Positions 1-9,558 of a DNA stretch of 64,000 bases are shown here, in pieces. The stretch is from Saccharospirillum sp. MSK14-1 (GTDB taxonomy: Bacteria > Pseudomonadota > Gammaproteobacteria > Pseudomonadales > Natronospirillaceae), in contig NZ_MIES01000026.1 of the NCBI RefSeq assembly GCF_003054965.1, positions 62,001-126,000 on the forward strand, given 5' to 3'. The number at the start of each line of letters is the position of its first letter. The first letter of the stretch is position 1. Position numbers and translations under genes: made by a program. The notes under the pieces were generated by a model. That model was not told the DNA's origin. It did not search any database and worked only from the letters and a program-made list of their open reading frames with translations.

Positions 1-67
1 GTCGGGCTGTTGATGACCGTCCGGCATCGTGAATAACCCGCCTGCCAGCGGCAGTCGAGGTTGTAGG

Positions 68-96
68 GCCGAAGGAGGACGCTTTCATCCTTCGGC
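68..96 (+). other. Leader hairpin upstream of aapJ
   Basis: A perfect 9-bp inverted repeat (68-76 with 88-96) with an 11-nt loop lies 32 bp before the aapJ start. It is followed by an A-rich stretch and not by T residues, so it does not look like an intrinsic terminator on the plus strand. It may lie in the 5' leader of aapJ, where it could affect mRNA stability, but nothing in the sequence proves that. Confidence 0.4.
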
Positions 97-128
97 AATA
101 AAAAAAGCAATGTGAAACGGAGAGTAAG

Positions 129-1148
129 ATGCTTAAGAAACTGACCAGCACGACGGCTGCTGCCGCTCTGTCACTGTCCATGGTGGCTGGTGGCGTTCAG
201 GCCGGCGACACCGTAGACGCCGTTATGGATCAAGGTTACGTCCAGTGTGGCGTTAACACCTCCCTGCCGGGCTTTGCTTCAAGTGCCAGCGGTTCCTGGG
301 AAGGTCTGGACGTGGACGTTTGCCGCGCTGTTGCTGCTGCCATGTTCGGTGATTCCGAAGCCGTTCAATACACCCCTCTGACTGCCGCTCAGCGTTTCAC
401 CGCTCTGCAGTCTGGTGAAATCGATGTGCTGTCTCGTGTAACTACCTGGACACTGACTCGTGACACCAGCCTGGGTCTGAACTTTGCCGGTGTGAACTAC
501 TACGACGGTCAAGGCTTCCTGGTTCGTAAGGACCTGGGTGTGACCAGCGCGACTCAACTGGACGGCGCTGCTGTCTGTGTTGAGCCGGGTACCACTACCG
601 AGCTGAACCTGGCCGACTACTTCCGTGCCAACGACATGGAATTCGAACCGGTGGTTATCGAAAACACCACTGAAGTCACCTCTGCCTTCTTCTCTGGCCG
701 TTGTGACGTTTACACCACTGACCGTGGTGGTCTGGCTTCTGCCCGTATGGTTTCCGCTGAAAACCCGGACGACTACGTGGTACTGCCTGAAGTGATCTCC
801 AAAGAACCGCTGGGCCCTGTTGTTCGTCACGGCGATGACGAGTGGCTGGACATCGTTAAGTGGTCTTTGGTTGCGATGATCGAAGCTGAAGAGTACGGCA
901 TCACTTCTGAAAACGTTGACGACATGCTCGACAGCACCAACCCGGGCATCCAGCGTTTCCTGGGCGTCACTCCGGGTATGGGTGAAGCTCTGGGTCTGGA
1001 AGAAGACTGGGCTTACAACATCATCAAGCAAGTCGGTAACTACGGCGAAGCTTATGACCGCAACGTCACTGAGAAGCTGGGTCTGGACCGTGGTCTGAAC
1101 GCCCTGTGGACTGACGGCGGCCTGATGTACGCCTATCCGGTTCGCTAA
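129..1148 (+). CDS. aapJ: General L-amino acid ABC transporter, periplasmic binding protein AapJ
   Basis: This is the periplasmic binding protein of a polar amino acid ABC importer; it would deliver a broad range of L-amino acids to the AapQM permease. The 339-residue product starts with a signal peptide (KK near the N-terminus, a hydrophobic stretch, then a cleavage-like VQAG around residue 26). The mature part has the bacterial family 3 binding-protein fold, with the region VDVCRAVAAAMFG and a late GLDRGLNALWTDGGLMYAYP typical of AapJ/BztA. A purine-rich GGAGAG precedes the ATG. The gene is followed at once by two hairpins and then aapQMP on the same strand, which matches the classic aapJQMP order. 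The assignment is from family resemblance and operon order; substrate range is inferred. Confidence 0.93.
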   Translation: MLKKLTSTTAAAALSLSMVAGGVQAGDTVDAVMDQGYVQCGVNTSLPGFASSASGSWEGLDVDVCRAVAAAMFGDSEAVQYTPLTAAQRFTALQSGEIDVLSRVTTWTLTRDTSLGLNFAGVNYYDGQGFLVRKDLGVTSATQLDGAAVCVEPGTTTELNLADYFRANDMEFEPVVIENTTEVTSAFFSGRCDVYTTDRGGLASARMVSAENPDDYVVLPEVISKEPLGPVVRHGDDEWLDIVKWSLVAMIEAEEYGITSENVDDMLDSTNPGIQRFLGVTPGMGEALGLEEDWAYNIIKQVGNYGEAYDRNVTEKLGLDRGLNALWTDGGLMYAYPVR

Positions 1149-1162
1149 GACAGCGAATCCGG

Positions 1163-1212
1163 GTCACCTCTTAGGGTGACTTTCTTTGAGCGGGCCCAGC
1201 CGGGCCCGCTTT
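1163..1212 (+). terminator. Two tandem hairpins between aapJ and aapQ
   Basis: The first hairpin pairs GTCACC (1163-1168) with GGTGAC (1175-1180) and is followed by TTTCTTT, a good intrinsic terminator shape. The second pairs nine bases (1189-1197 with 1202-1210) around a 4-nt loop and is followed by TTAT. Placed between the binding-protein gene and the permease genes, they would let most transcripts stop after aapJ and so give more binding protein than permease. This is a common arrangement in ABC importer operons; the effect here is inferred. Confidence 0.7.
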
Positions 1213-1283
1213 ATACGCTCAGTTAATCACGGTATTTCCAACTTTTTTGGAAACCTCGGGCACTTCATTGGAGACCTCGGGTT

Positions 1284-2471
1284 ATGGATTCCAAACACCC
1301 AAGCGACGCCTCCCGACCCCTGATGGCTCTTCTGTACGACAAAACCGTACGCTCCATTATCTATCAGGTGCTTGTTTTTGGCGGCGTCTTCTTTCTCGGC
1401 TGGTATCTGGTCAGTAACGTCCAGACCAACCTGGATGAACAAAACATCGCGACTGGCTTTGGCTTTCTCGATCGTGAAGCCTCCTTTGGTATCAGCGAAA
1501 GCGTCATTGCTTACAGTCCGGAAAGCAATTACGGCCGCGCGTTGCTGGTCGGTATTCTCAACACCATCAAGGTGTCTCTGACCGGTATCATTCTGGCGTC
1601 CATCATTGGCACCCTGATCGGCATTGGCCTGGTTTCCAAAAACTGGCTGGTGCGCTTTATCGGCAAGACCTATATCGACGTTTTCCGTAACGTCCCCTTA
1701 TTGCTGCAATTGTTTTTCTGGTATGCCCTGATTACCAACGGCTTACCCGGTGTCCGCCAGGCGTTAAATCCGTTACCGGGCACCTTCCTGACCAATCGCG
1801 GCCTTTATCTGCCCATTCCGGCTGACAATCCGGCCTGGTTCTGGGTGTTTATCGCCTTCATCGTCGGCATCATCGGTGCCTTCGTGCTGCGTAAGTGGAG
1901 TTTCAAACGACTGGAAGCGACCGGTCAGGTGTTCCCGCACCTGAGTGTCGGCCTGGGTATTGTGGTCGGCTTGCCGATCTTGACCTGGCTGCTGTTCGGC
2001 GCGCCAATTGAAATGAACGTGCCGGCATTGCAAGGCTTTAACTTCCAGGGCGGCCTAAACATGTCACCGGAATTCTTCACCTTGCTGCTCGGGCTGACGG
2101 TCTACACCGCCACCTATATTGCCGAGGTGGTGCGTTCCGGTATTCAGTCGGTCCCTAAAGGTCAAAGCGAAGCCTCAACATCCCTGGGTCTGAAACCCAG
2201 CTGGACCATGCGCTTAATTGTGCTGCCACAGGCGTTGCGCGTGATCATTCCGCCGCTCACCAACCAGTATCTGAACCTGACCAAAAACTCCTCGCTGGCC
2301 GTTGCGATTGGTTATCCAGAGCTGGTGTCGATCTCCAACACCACCATGAACCAGACCGGTCAGGCGGTGGAAGGCGTGGCGATCTTCATGACGGTTTATC
2401 TGGGCATCAGCCTGCTGATTTCCCTGTTTATGAACTGGTACAACAAGCGCATGGCGCTGGTGGAGCGTTAA
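1284..2471 (+). CDS. aapQ: General L-amino acid ABC transporter permease AapQ
   Basis: This is one of two inner-membrane permease subunits of the Aap amino-acid importer. The 395-residue protein has an N-terminal membrane segment around residues 25-45, a second block at 95-160 and a large C-terminal set of helices. The long insertion between the first helices and the core is typical of AapQ/BztB. The EAA loop that contacts the ATPase is visible as SEASTSLGLKPSWTMRLIVL around residue 293. GGAG lies upstream of the ATG. The stop is followed after one base by the aapM start, so the permeases are almost certainly translated together. Confidence 0.93.
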   Translation: MDSKHPSDASRPLMALLYDKTVRSIIYQVLVFGGVFFLGWYLVSNVQTNLDEQNIATGFGFLDREASFGISESVIAYSPESNYGRALLVGILNTIKVSLTGIILASIIGTLIGIGLVSKNWLVRFIGKTYIDVFRNVPLLLQLFFWYALITNGLPGVRQALNPLPGTFLTNRGLYLPIPADNPAWFWVFIAFIVGIIGAFVLRKWSFKRLEATGQVFPHLSVGLGIVVGLPILTWLLFGAPIEMNVPALQGFNFQGGLNMSPEFFTLLLGLTVYTATYIAEVVRSGIQSVPKGQSEASTSLGLKPSWTMRLIVLPQALRVIIPPLTNQYLNLTKNSSLAVAIGYPELVSISNTTMNQTGQAVEGVAIFMTVYLGISLLISLFMNWYNKRMALVER

Positions 2472-2472
2472 G

Positions 2473-3567
2473 ATGACAACCATGATTCCAAGTCAGGCGC
2501 GTCCGACCGGTGGCAGCACGATGCGCCGCAGCGTGAGCTGGCTCAAAACCAATCTGTTCTCATCGCCGACCAATACCGTCATCAGCCTGATCTGCATTTA
2601 TATACTGTGGGAAATTCTCAGTGCTGTGGTCGGCTGGGCCATCGTTAACGCCAGCTTCAGTGCCAGCAAGGAATTCTGCGGCGATGTCAGCGGCGCCTGC
2701 TGGGCGTTTGTGCACGACAACTACCGTTTCCTGCTGTTTGGCACCTATCCGTTGGATGAGCAGTGGCGTCCGTTGATTGCCATTTTCATGTTGGTCGGCG
2801 GCATTCTTATCAGCATGAACCGTCGTTTCTGGAGCCCCTGGCTCGCAGTTGCCTGGATCGTCGGCTTCGTCGTCATGTACATCATCCTCGGCGGCGGCAT
2901 TCTGGGTCTGGAACGCGTGTCCAGCACCAACTGGGGCGGTCTGACACTGACCTTGATTCTGGCCGTGGTCGGTATTGCCTTTGCCGCCCCGCTGGCGTTG
3001 ATTCTGGCGCTGGGTCGTCGTTCAGAAATGCCGTTCGTCCGCGTGATCTGCGTGGTCTTTATCGAAGTTTTCCGTGGCGTGCCACTGATTTCGGTATTGT
3101 TCATGGCGTCTTTGATGTTCCCGCTGTTCCTGCCCGACGGCGTCTCCATCGACAAATTGTTGCGTGCACAGGTGGGCATCATCTTCTTCCAGGCAGCCTA
3201 TCTGGCGGAAGTGTTCCGCGGTGGTATGCAGGCGATCCCGTCCGGCCAGTATGAAGCAGCCGATGCGCTGGGTCTGAGTTACTGGCAGAAAATGAGCAAG
3301 ATTATCCTGCCGCAAGCGCTGCGCCTGGTGATCCCGCCAACGATGAGTACCTTCATCTCGCTGTTCAAAGACACCTCGCTGGTGACCATCATCGGTCTGT
3401 TCGATTTGCTGGCAGCCACTAAAGCGGCCATCAACGATCCGACCTGGCGACAGCAATACATTGAAGGTTATGTGTTCATCGCGCTGATTTATTTCTGCTT
3501 CTGTTTCTTTATGTCGCGTTACGCCCTCTATCTGGATCGCGAAATGCACAAAGGCATGTCTCATTAG
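2473..3567 (+). CDS. aapM: General L-amino acid ABC transporter permease AapM
   Basis: This is the second permease subunit of the Aap importer, forming a heterodimer with AapQ. The 364-residue protein has membrane helices near residues 35-60, 95-150 and 155-350. The ATPase-contacting EAA loop reads [20 protein letters not shown] around residue 257, and [14 protein letters not shown] follows as in related permeases. It starts one base after aapQ ends and is followed 10 bp later by aapP, preceded by an AGGAG site. No unusual features are seen. Confidence 0.93.
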   Translation: MTTMIPSQARPTGGSTMRRSVSWLKTNLFSSPTNTVISLICIYILWEILSAVVGWAIVNASFSASKEFCGDVSGACWAFVHDNYRFLLFGTYPLDEQWRPLIAIFMLVGGILISMNRRFWSPWLAVAWIVGFVVMYIILGGGILGLERVSSTNWGGLTLTLILAVVGIAFAAPLALILALGRRSEMPFVRVICVVFIEVFRGVPLISVLFMASLMFPLFLPDGVSIDKLLRAQVGIIFFQAAYLAEVFRGGMQAIPSGQYEAADALGLSYWQKMSKIILPQALRLVIPPTMSTFISLFKDTSLVTIIGLFDLLAATKAAINDPTWRQQYIEGYVFIALIYFCFCFFMSRYALYLDREMHKGMSH

Positions 3568-3577
3568 GAGTTCGACC

Positions 3578-4342
3578 ATGACTGAACAACGCCAATTGGC
3601 CGATCGCGAATCGGTCATCCAGGTCAACAACATGAACAAGTGGTACGGCGAATTTCACGTACTGCGCGACATTAACCTGGACGTCAAACAGGGCGAACGC
3701 ATCGTAATCTGCGGCCCGTCCGGTTCCGGTAAATCGACCATGATCCGCTGCTTCAACCGGCTGGAAGAACACCAGCAGGGCGAAGTGTCGGTAAATGGCA
3801 TCGAGCTGACCGACAACGTTAAAAACATCGAAGAAATCCGCAAGGATGTCGGCATGGTGTTCCAGCACTTCAATCTCTTCCCGCACCTGACGGTGATGGA
3901 GAACCTGACGCTGGCTCCCATGTTCGTGCTGAAGCGCCCTAAAGCAGAAGCCGAAGAAACCGCCATGAAATACCTTGAGCGGGTTAAGATCGCCGAACAG
4001 GCGCACAAATATCCGGGCCAGCTTTCCGGTGGTCAGCAACAGCGTGTGGCGATTGCCCGTTCGCTGTGTATGAACCCCAAGGTCATGCTGTTCGATGAGC
4101 CGACGTCAGCGCTCGACCCGGAGATGATCAAAGAAGTACTAGACGTGATGATCGAACTGGCCAAAGAAGGCATGACCATGCTGTGTGTAACACACGAAAT
4201 GGGCTTCGCTAAAGAAGTGGCCGACCGCGTGATCTTTATGGACGCCGGTCAGATTATTGAACAGAACGAGCCGCACGAGTTCTTCAATAATCCGCAGAAC
4301 GATCGTACCAAGCTGTTCCTCAGCCAGATTCTGGGACACTGA
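3578..4342 (+). CDS. aapP: General L-amino acid ABC transporter ATP-binding protein AapP
   Basis: This is the cytoplasmic ATPase that powers the Aap importer. The 254-residue protein carries a Walker A motif (GPSGSGKST, about residue 46), the signature [13 protein letters not shown] (about 148), a Walker B with [10 protein letters not shown] (about 172) and the switch histidine in CVTHEMGFA. Length and motifs match the GlnQ/AapP group of polar amino acid transporters. It closes the four-gene aapJQMP set and is followed by a GC-rich hairpin. Confidence 0.94.
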   Translation: MTEQRQLADRESVIQVNNMNKWYGEFHVLRDINLDVKQGERIVICGPSGSGKSTMIRCFNRLEEHQQGEVSVNGIELTDNVKNIEEIRKDVGMVFQHFNLFPHLTVMENLTLAPMFVLKRPKAEAEETAMKYLERVKIAEQAHKYPGQLSGGQQQRVAIARSLCMNPKVMLFDEPTSALDPEMIKEVLDVMIELAKEGMTMLCVTHEMGFAKEVADRVIFMDAGQIIEQNEPHEFFNNPQNDRTKLFLSQILGH

Positions 4343-4349
4343 GCCAGTC

Positions 4350-4370
4350 GGGGAGGCCTCGCGCCTCCCC
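4350..4370 (+). terminator. Probable terminator after aapP
   Basis: An 8-bp GC-rich stem (4350-4357 with 4363-4370) with a 5-nt loop starts 8 bases after the aapP stop. Only TTGGTT follows, so the U-tract is poor and some transcription may read through into the binding-protein gene at 4447. Confidence 0.5.
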
Positions 4371-4446
4371 TTGGTTCCGCTTTACCGGGACGCCAACCTC
4401 AAGGTTCGCTATAGTTTGTCCAAGTCGTACAAACAGGCGAACGTCC

Positions 4447-5214
4447 ATGACCGCTTTGCGTGCCTTGTTGCAGTCGATGCTGCTGTCATTGCTGGTGCTG
4501 ATTCCATTCACCAGTCACGCCGAAACCGGCACTGATATCTATCTCTATACAGAGAACTACGGCCGCTATAACTATTCACTGAACGGTCGGGATTTCGAAC
4601 ACTGGCGCGACGACATCGGAGGCTCATCCACCGAGCTGGTCAAAGCCATCATGGCCGAGTCTGGCCTCAGTTACCGGTTGCGGCTGCGTACCTGGCGAGT
4701 CGGCTACGAACGCACCCTGGAACGCCCCAACTACGGTCTCTATTCCACGGCCCGTACCGAATCCCGAGAAACCCTGTTCAACTGGGTTGGTCCCATCGCG
4801 CAATACAGCTGGGTGTTGTTCAAGTACGCCGGTAACGATCTGGCGATCAACAGCCTCGACGACTTACGCACCCTGAGAGTCGGTGGTTATGAAGACGACG
4901 CTGCGACGTTGTTCTTGCAAGAAGCCGGTATCCGCGTATCCACCTTGCCGAACGATTCCCTCAATCCTCAGCGGTTGGCGCAGGATCAGATCGACGTCTG
5001 GATCGCCTCCGATGCCAGCGCTTATCAGCTGGCGCAGAACGCAGGCTACCCGGACATTGAACCCGCCTTCGTCATTCGCACCGTCGATATGTACCTGGCG
5101 ATGAACCCGGAGACCGACACCGACAAACTGCAACGCTTGCACGACGCTTACGACACCGTCATGGCCGAACGCGGCGCCAATGCCATTGCGCCCACCGTCA
5201 ACGCGGCAGACTAG
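4447..5214 (+). CDS. Secreted substrate-binding-domain protein (SBP family 3 type)
   Basis: The 255-residue product has a signal peptide (hydrophobic LLQSMLLSLLVLIPF then SHA, cleavage near residue 25). The mature part resembles the family 3 periplasmic solute-binding fold: a segment on recruiting the target (SSTELVKAIMAESGLSYRL), then TARTESRETLFNWVGPI, then LRVGGYEDDAATLFL. Proteins of this kind are often free-standing and do not always belong to a transporter. It lies 104 bp after aapP on the same strand, beyond a weak terminator, so it could be partly co-expressed with the Aap genes. No strong ribosome site is seen before the ATG. The ligand is unknown. Confidence 0.75.
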   Translation: MTALRALLQSMLLSLLVLIPFTSHAETGTDIYLYTENYGRYNYSLNGRDFEHWRDDIGGSSTELVKAIMAESGLSYRLRLRTWRVGYERTLERPNYGLYSTARTESRETLFNWVGPIAQYSWVLFKYAGNDLAINSLDDLRTLRVGGYEDDAATLFLQEAGIRVSTLPNDSLNPQRLAQDQIDVWIASDASAYQLAQNAGYPDIEPAFVIRTVDMYLAMNPETDTDKLQRLHDAYDTVMAERGANAIAPTVNAAD

Positions 5215-5230
5215 GGCGCTGGGTTCAACG

Positions 5231-5965
5231 TCAGAGCATCATCAAGACGCCACGCGTGATGTAAACCACACCAACGGCATTCAACACCCAGCGGGTATAG
5301 CGCCGAAACTGTTGATCATCGAGCCGATGCAACACTTCAGCCCCCAGACGCGTGCCCAAAAACGCGGCTGGAATCACCGCCACATAAACCCAAAAGGGAA
5401 TCCCCAGCGATTGCGGCTGACTGAACACCAGCGAGCCATAAAACGTCAGTTTCATCAGGTGGCCACTGGTCTGAGTGATCGCCTTGGTGGCAACCACCTG
5501 ATAGCGGTTCAGTCGGGCATGAATAAAAAACAAATCGAGAATGCTGCCCGCCACGCCAACAAACAATTGCCCCGCGGTCACCAAGGCACCACAGACCACC
5601 GACTGCACTGGCCGGGTGACATCCAACTGCCAGGATTTGGGCAACACATTACCCAGCAACGCCATCAACCCCAGTCCGATGAAAAACCACGACTTGGGCA
5701 CTTCAAACCAGAGAAAGAAAAACAAACCCAGCACCGCCAGACCGCCAAGCACGTACCAGCGTAAAACACCCCAGTGAATATGACGCCGATGCAGCCAGGC
5801 ACGACTGCCGTTGGCGGCTATCTGCGTTAATGCATGCAACACCATGGCGCTGGCCAGAGGCAGCAACAGCACCAAAACCCCCATCAGAATGATGCCGCCA
5901 CCCATGCCTAAAATACCGGATAAAAAACTGGTCGCCGCCATCACCGCGACAATGCCAAACCACAT
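5231..5965 (-). CDS. TauE/SafE family membrane exporter (sulfite exporter-like)
   Basis: This is an integral membrane protein of the TauE/SafE (DUF81) family, whose members move sulfite, sulfoacetate or other small organic anions. From the ATG at 5965 it is 244 residues with about seven or eight hydrophobic segments. The N-terminal SFLSGILGMGGGIILMGVL carries the typical glycine-rich GxLGxGGG motif, and GALVTAGQLFVGVAGSILDL is its half-repeat counterpart. The reading frame is open much further upstream, but the ATG at 5965 has a GAGGGTGAGGGT ribosome site and starts the family-like sequence, so I chose it. It is divergent from the LysR gene at 6098. The real substrate cannot be told from sequence. 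Confidence 0.82.
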   Translation of the reverse strand: MWFGIVAVMAATSFLSGILGMGGGIILMGVLVLLLPLASAMVLHALTQIAANGSRAWLHRRHIHWGVLRWYVLGGLAVLGLFFFLWFEVPKSWFFIGLGLMALLGNVLPKSWQLDVTRPVQSVVCGALVTAGQLFVGVAGSILDLFFIHARLNRYQVVATKAITQTSGHLMKLTFYGSLVFSQPQSLGIPFWVYVAVIPAAFLGTRLGAEVLHRLDDQQFRRYTRWVLNAVGVVYITRGVLMML

Positions 5966-6062
5966 ACCCTCACCCTCTGTTTTATGATTGGCGCCATCCC
6001 ACCTGGCCAGAGCCGATGGCGAAGCCTCAGTATCGACTGGGCAGACTCCTGAAAATAGCGAA

Positions 6063-6078
6063 TAATTAGCGACAATTA
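6063..6078. promoter_or_regulatory. Small dyad in the TauE/LysR intergenic region
   Basis: TAATT and AATTA form a perfect 5-bp inverted repeat around 6 bases, 20 bp before the LysR start. LysR regulators often bind near their own promoter in such divergent regions. The spacing does not give the usual T-N11-A form, so this is a weak candidate operator or simply part of an AT-rich promoter. Confidence 0.25.
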
Positions 6079-6097
6079 CTTTCCATTTAGGAATGTC

Positions 6098-6967
6098 ATG
6101 TTCAGTCAGTTGGAAGCCCTGCTGGCGCTGGTTCAACAGGGCACCATGAGTGCAGCGGCCTTGTCGCTGCGCATCAGCCAGTCGGCAGTCAGCAAACGCA
6201 TCGGCCAGTTGGAACAGCAATTGGGAAAGGTGCTGGTGCGTCGTCAGGGTCGTCGCGCCGTCCTGACCGCCGACGGCGAAGCGCTGGTCGCCGAAGTGGC
6301 ACCGCTGATGGCCGACCTGAAAACCGCACTCAGTCAACGCCAATCGGCGGCGCGCGAACAAATTGCCATCGCCGTGTCCGAAGCCATCCTCAGTTCCTGG
6401 GGCGCGCCCTTATTGGTGCAACTGCGTGACGCCATGCCAAACGCCGATTTGATCGTGCACACCCACCGTTCACCGACGATTGTCGACCGGGTTCTGGCCG
6501 GTACCTATCCGTTTGGCCTCTGCGCGGGTGAATTGCCCAACCACACTGGCCTGATGGTGGAAAAGCTCATCGATGAACCACTGATGCTGGTCGCCAGAGA
6601 TGGCGATCGGGCCGCGCTGGAAGCAGAGCGCGCCTGCCAAAAAACGCTGCCGGTCATCTGTATTGAAGAGAAGTCACACACCTGGCGTGGCATTGAAGAG
6701 CGCGCCCGAAGCTTGGGTCTGGAACCGAAATGGCCGGTGGAGTCTTCGCTGGCGGCAACCCGACTGGCGCTGTCTGGCTGGGGTCATGCGTTGGCACCGC
6801 GCGGTATTGCCCGGTTGTTGGCAGACAACAGCGCCTGTATTGATCTGGGTAACGCCGGGCTCAGCCGCCCGGCCTATTTGATTTGCCGAAAGCAGGTGTA
6901 TCACCAGACTAACGGCCAGCAATTGCGCCAGGCGCTGGCGCGATTGATGCCGACCTTAGGTGCGTAA
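6098..6967 (+). CDS. LysR family transcriptional regulator
   Basis: The 289-residue protein has the LysR N-terminal winged helix-turn-helix (residues 1-60; the recognition region reads LRISQSAVSKRIGQLEQQLG) and a C-terminal periplasmic-binding-like effector domain (about 90-285). It resembles the ArgP/LysG branch that pairs with LysE-type exporters. It is divergent from the TauE/SafE gene (132 bp between starts) and overlaps the lysE-like gene tail to tail by 12 bp, so it could control either neighbour. The divergent partner is the more usual target of a LysR protein; the family likeness favours the LysE protein. The effector is unknown. Confidence 0.85.
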   Translation: MFSQLEALLALVQQGTMSAAALSLRISQSAVSKRIGQLEQQLGKVLVRRQGRRAVLTADGEALVAEVAPLMADLKTALSQRQSAAREQIAIAVSEAILSSWGAPLLVQLRDAMPNADLIVHTHRSPTIVDRVLAGTYPFGLCAGELPNHTGLMVEKLIDEPLMLVARDGDRAALEAERACQKTLPVICIEEKSHTWRGIEERARSLGLEPKWPVESSLAATRLALSGWGHALAPRGIARLLADNSACIDLGNAGLSRPAYLICRKQVYHQTNGQQLRQALARLMPTLGA

Positions 6968-7573
6968 AATACCCACCACCAAACGACCGGCGAGCGCGAT
7001 CAAAATAACGCCAAACACCCGTTCCAGCCACAGACTGCTGCGGCGTAATGCGGCCATCCAACGTGGATTGGAAAACAGCCAGACCACCAGCAGATACCAA
7101 GTACCATCGATGATCATGGCCGTTGCCGCGTAGGTCAGCTTGGCGATAAAGCCGGTTTCCAACCCAACCACCTGTGAAAACAAGGCCAGAAAGAAGACGG
7201 CAATTTTGGGGTTTAAAAACACCACCAGAAAGCCATCACGCGCAGAACTGGCCTGGCTCGGCCCGGCTTGAAAGTCGCTGTCCGCTGGCGGCTGAGCACG
7301 CAACCCCTGAATGCCCAGCCAGACCAGATAAGCGGCGCCACCCCACTGCAGCACGGCGAAAGCCAGCGGCGAAGCAGTAATGACAGCGGCCAGACCGAGA
7401 ATACTCAACAGCGCATAGAAGCCGACGCCCAGACCATGCAACAAAGCCACGGTCACGCCGTTGCGACGGCCACCGGTCAGCGTATGACGCAACACCACCG
7501 CCAGAGACGGCCCGGGCGACATCGCGCCGAGCATGCAAATACCAACCACTGCCAACCAGGTTGCCCAACTCAT
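6956..7573 (-). CDS. LysE family translocator (amino acid/amine exporter)
   Basis: The 205-residue inner-membrane protein has about six hydrophobic helices and the LysE/RhtB N-terminal signature, seen here as MLGAMSPGPSLAVVLRHTLT around residues 14-33. Members export basic amino acids, threonine, homoserine lactone or other metabolites and limit toxic accumulation. Its 3' end overlaps the 3' end of the LysR gene by 12 bp on the opposite strand. A substrate cannot be assigned. Confidence 0.87.
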   Translation of the reverse strand: MSWATWLAVVGICMLGAMSPGPSLAVVLRHTLTGGRRNGVTVALLHGLGVGFYALLSILGLAAVITASPLAFAVLQWGGAAYLVWLGIQGLRAQPPADSDFQAGPSQASSARDGFLVVFLNPKIAVFFLALFSQVVGLETGFIAKLTYAATAMIIDGTWYLLVVWLFSNPRWMAALRRSSLWLERVFGVILIALAGRLVVGILRT

Positions 7574-7717
7574 TTTGGTGTCTCCATAAAGTGTGCCGCC
7601 TTAAAGAAGGGCGACTCTACCCCAGGGCTGTGAGCGCTGTCATCCGACTGTCGCAGAAGCGTCATCTTTCCCCGCTAGGCTCACGGGCCACCTTCCAAGC
7701 CAATGTTGAGGACTCCG

Positions 7718-9457
7718 ATGCCTGCACTGTCGCACCGTCTTGCCAGTACGCTGATCGCCGCCGCTCTGACCGGCACCGTCTGCGCCGAATCAACCTTGTC
7801 GATCGAGGTCCTCGGTCGCCACACCAGTGGCATTCTGGGCGAAAGCGCCGCCGAGATCGTGTCCTATCATCCGGCTTCCGGTTACGCCTATATGACCAAC
7901 GGCGCCACCGGCCAGATCACCGCCATCAATCTGAACCAGTTACCGACCAGCGCCGCAGCCGATCCGCTGCGACTGAGCAACCTGCGCGCCCGCGCTGGTG
8001 ATCTGCCAACCTCCGTGCGTGTTGCCACACCGGGCGGCGGCATTCGTCGCATCGACATCGGCGGCGCCAACAGCCTGGCGGTGAAAAACGACCTGCTGGC
8101 CATCGCCGTTGAACACGACGACAAAACCGAAGCCGGCGCCATCCTGTTTTACCGACTCAACGACAACGGCGACACCCGCTTCGTCAAAGGCGTACTCGCA
8201 GGCGCCTTGCCGGACATGGTGACCTTCTCGCCCGACGGTCGCTTGGCGCTGGTCGCCAACGAAGGCGAACCGCGCAGCGATTATCTACGCGACCCCGAAG
8301 GCAGCATCACCGTCATTGCCATCGACAACGGCATGCCGGCTGATCTCGGCATCCAACTCGATTTCAACGCCTTCGATCACAACCTTCCAGCCGACGTGCT
8401 GATCGGCAACAACCCTCGCCCGCAAGTGATCCGTGCATCGCAGGACATCGAGCCGGAATACATCAGCGTCAGTGCAGACAGCCGCACCGCCTTTGTTTCG
8501 CTGCAGGAAAACAACGCCGTGGCACGCATCAGCCTCGATGGCTCGCCGCGCATTACCGCCTTGCTACCGCTCGGCTTTAAAGATCACGGCCGCCCGGAAA
8601 ATGCGCTCGATGCCGACAAGGATGACGCAGCAGCCGTTTTGCGCAGCTACGCGAATCTGTGGGGCACCTACCATCCGGACACCATCGCCAGCTACAGCGT
8701 CGCCGGTCAGGACTACTTCGTTACCGCCAACGAAGGCGATGCGCGTGAATACATCACCGATGTCGATAGCGAAGCCGATTGCAGCGGCACCTTACCCAAT
8801 GCCCAGTACGACTTTGATGCGGATGACGGCTGCCTGGTGTACACCGATGAAAGCGAAATCGGCGATGCCAACCTCGATCCATCCATCGCCCATCTAAACG
8901 CCATTGCCGATCTGAAAATCCAGGCCGGTCGCGGTGACACCGATGGCGACGGCGACCTGGATAACGTCTACGCCTTTGGTGCGCGCTCTTTCTCCATCTT
9001 CAGCGCCGACGGTGAATTGGTTTACGACTCCGCCGACCTGCTCGAAAGCGTCACCGCCGAAGCCTTCCCGGAATTTTTCAACACCACTGACGACGCTCTG
9101 GAAATCGACGATCGCAGCGACAACAAAGGCCCGGAACCGGAAGCTCTGGCGCTGGGACAGGTAGGCGAACGCATGCTGGCTTTCGTTGGTCTGGAACGGA
9201 TGGGCGGCTTTGTCGTGGCCGATATCACCGACCCGCGTAACGTCGACTACCTGCAGTACATCAACAACCGCAACTTCAACGCGGCGCAGGCCACCGAAGA
9301 CGGCGATGTCACCGACGCCACCCTGGCCGATGCCGGCGATCTGGCGCCGGAAGGCATGGCTTTTATCCCGGCCGACATCAGCCCCACTGGTGACGCCCTG
9401 CTGGTCGTCGCTAACGAAGTCAGCGGCAGCACGACGGTCTATCGCATCCGCGATTAA
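7718..9457 (+). CDS. Secreted choice-of-anchor I family beta-propeller-like protein
   Basis: A 579-residue secreted protein similar to the choice-of-anchor I family (also called mesenchyme-specific cell surface glycoprotein-like proteins), which contains YncE/LVIVD-like propeller repeats. A signal peptide ends near residue 25 (TGTVCAES). Typical stretches are EIVSYHPASGYAYMTNG, VANEGEPRSDY, FVTANEGDAREY and GPEPEALALG. A run of aspartates (DTDGDGDLDN, about residue 413) resembles a calcium-binding loop. No C-terminal sorting anchor is seen, so it is probably periplasmic or released. I use the ATG at 7718 because GAGG sits 7 bases before it; an ATG at 7703 is also possible. Some relatives are annotated as alkaline phosphatases, but no enzyme activity can be claimed here. 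Confidence 0.8.
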   Translation: MPALSHRLASTLIAAALTGTVCAESTLSIEVLGRHTSGILGESAAEIVSYHPASGYAYMTNGATGQITAINLNQLPTSAAADPLRLSNLRARAGDLPTSVRVATPGGGIRRIDIGGANSLAVKNDLLAIAVEHDDKTEAGAILFYRLNDNGDTRFVKGVLAGALPDMVTFSPDGRLALVANEGEPRSDYLRDPEGSITVIAIDNGMPADLGIQLDFNAFDHNLPADVLIGNNPRPQVIRASQDIEPEYISVSADSRTAFVSLQENNAVARISLDGSPRITALLPLGFKDHGRPENALDADKDDAAAVLRSYANLWGTYHPDTIASYSVAGQDYFVTANEGDAREYITDVDSEADCSGTLPNAQYDFDADDGCLVYTDESEIGDANLDPSIAHLNAIADLKIQAGRGDTDGDGDLDNVYAFGARSFSIFSADGELVYDSADLLESVTAEAFPEFFNTTDDALEIDDRSDNKGPEPEALALGQVGERMLAFVGLERMGGFVVADITDPRNVDYLQYINNRNFNAAQATEDGDVTDATLADAGDLAPEGMAFIPADISPTGDALLVVANEVSGSTTVYRIRD

Positions 9458-9477
9458 GCACCGCTGAGTTCTCCCCA

Positions 9478-9502
9478 AACCCGGCCCAGCGCCGGGTTTT
9501 TT
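9478..9502 (+). terminator. Intrinsic terminator after the choice-of-anchor I gene
   Basis: An 8-bp stem (9478-9485 with 9491-9498) with a 5-nt loop and a run of six T residues (9497-9502) forms a standard intrinsic terminator 20 bases after the stop codon. Confidence 0.85.
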
Positions 9503-9558
9503 ACGTTCTGTGCAGTGTTAGAACAGCGAACCCAGGTTGACTCCTTCCGGCTTTTATT

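Noticed and set aside
68-96. The leader hairpin as a terminator of an upstream gene
   Set aside because: It is followed by A residues on the plus strand, and no gene ends just before it in the window.
279-1031. A 250-residue open frame antisense to aapJ
   Set aside because: It is a shadow frame of a clear binding-protein gene and has no family features.
5180-5764. A 194-residue plus-strand open frame across the TauE/SafE gene
   Set aside because: Low-complexity, charged composition with no recognisable domain; the opposite strand holds a typical membrane exporter.
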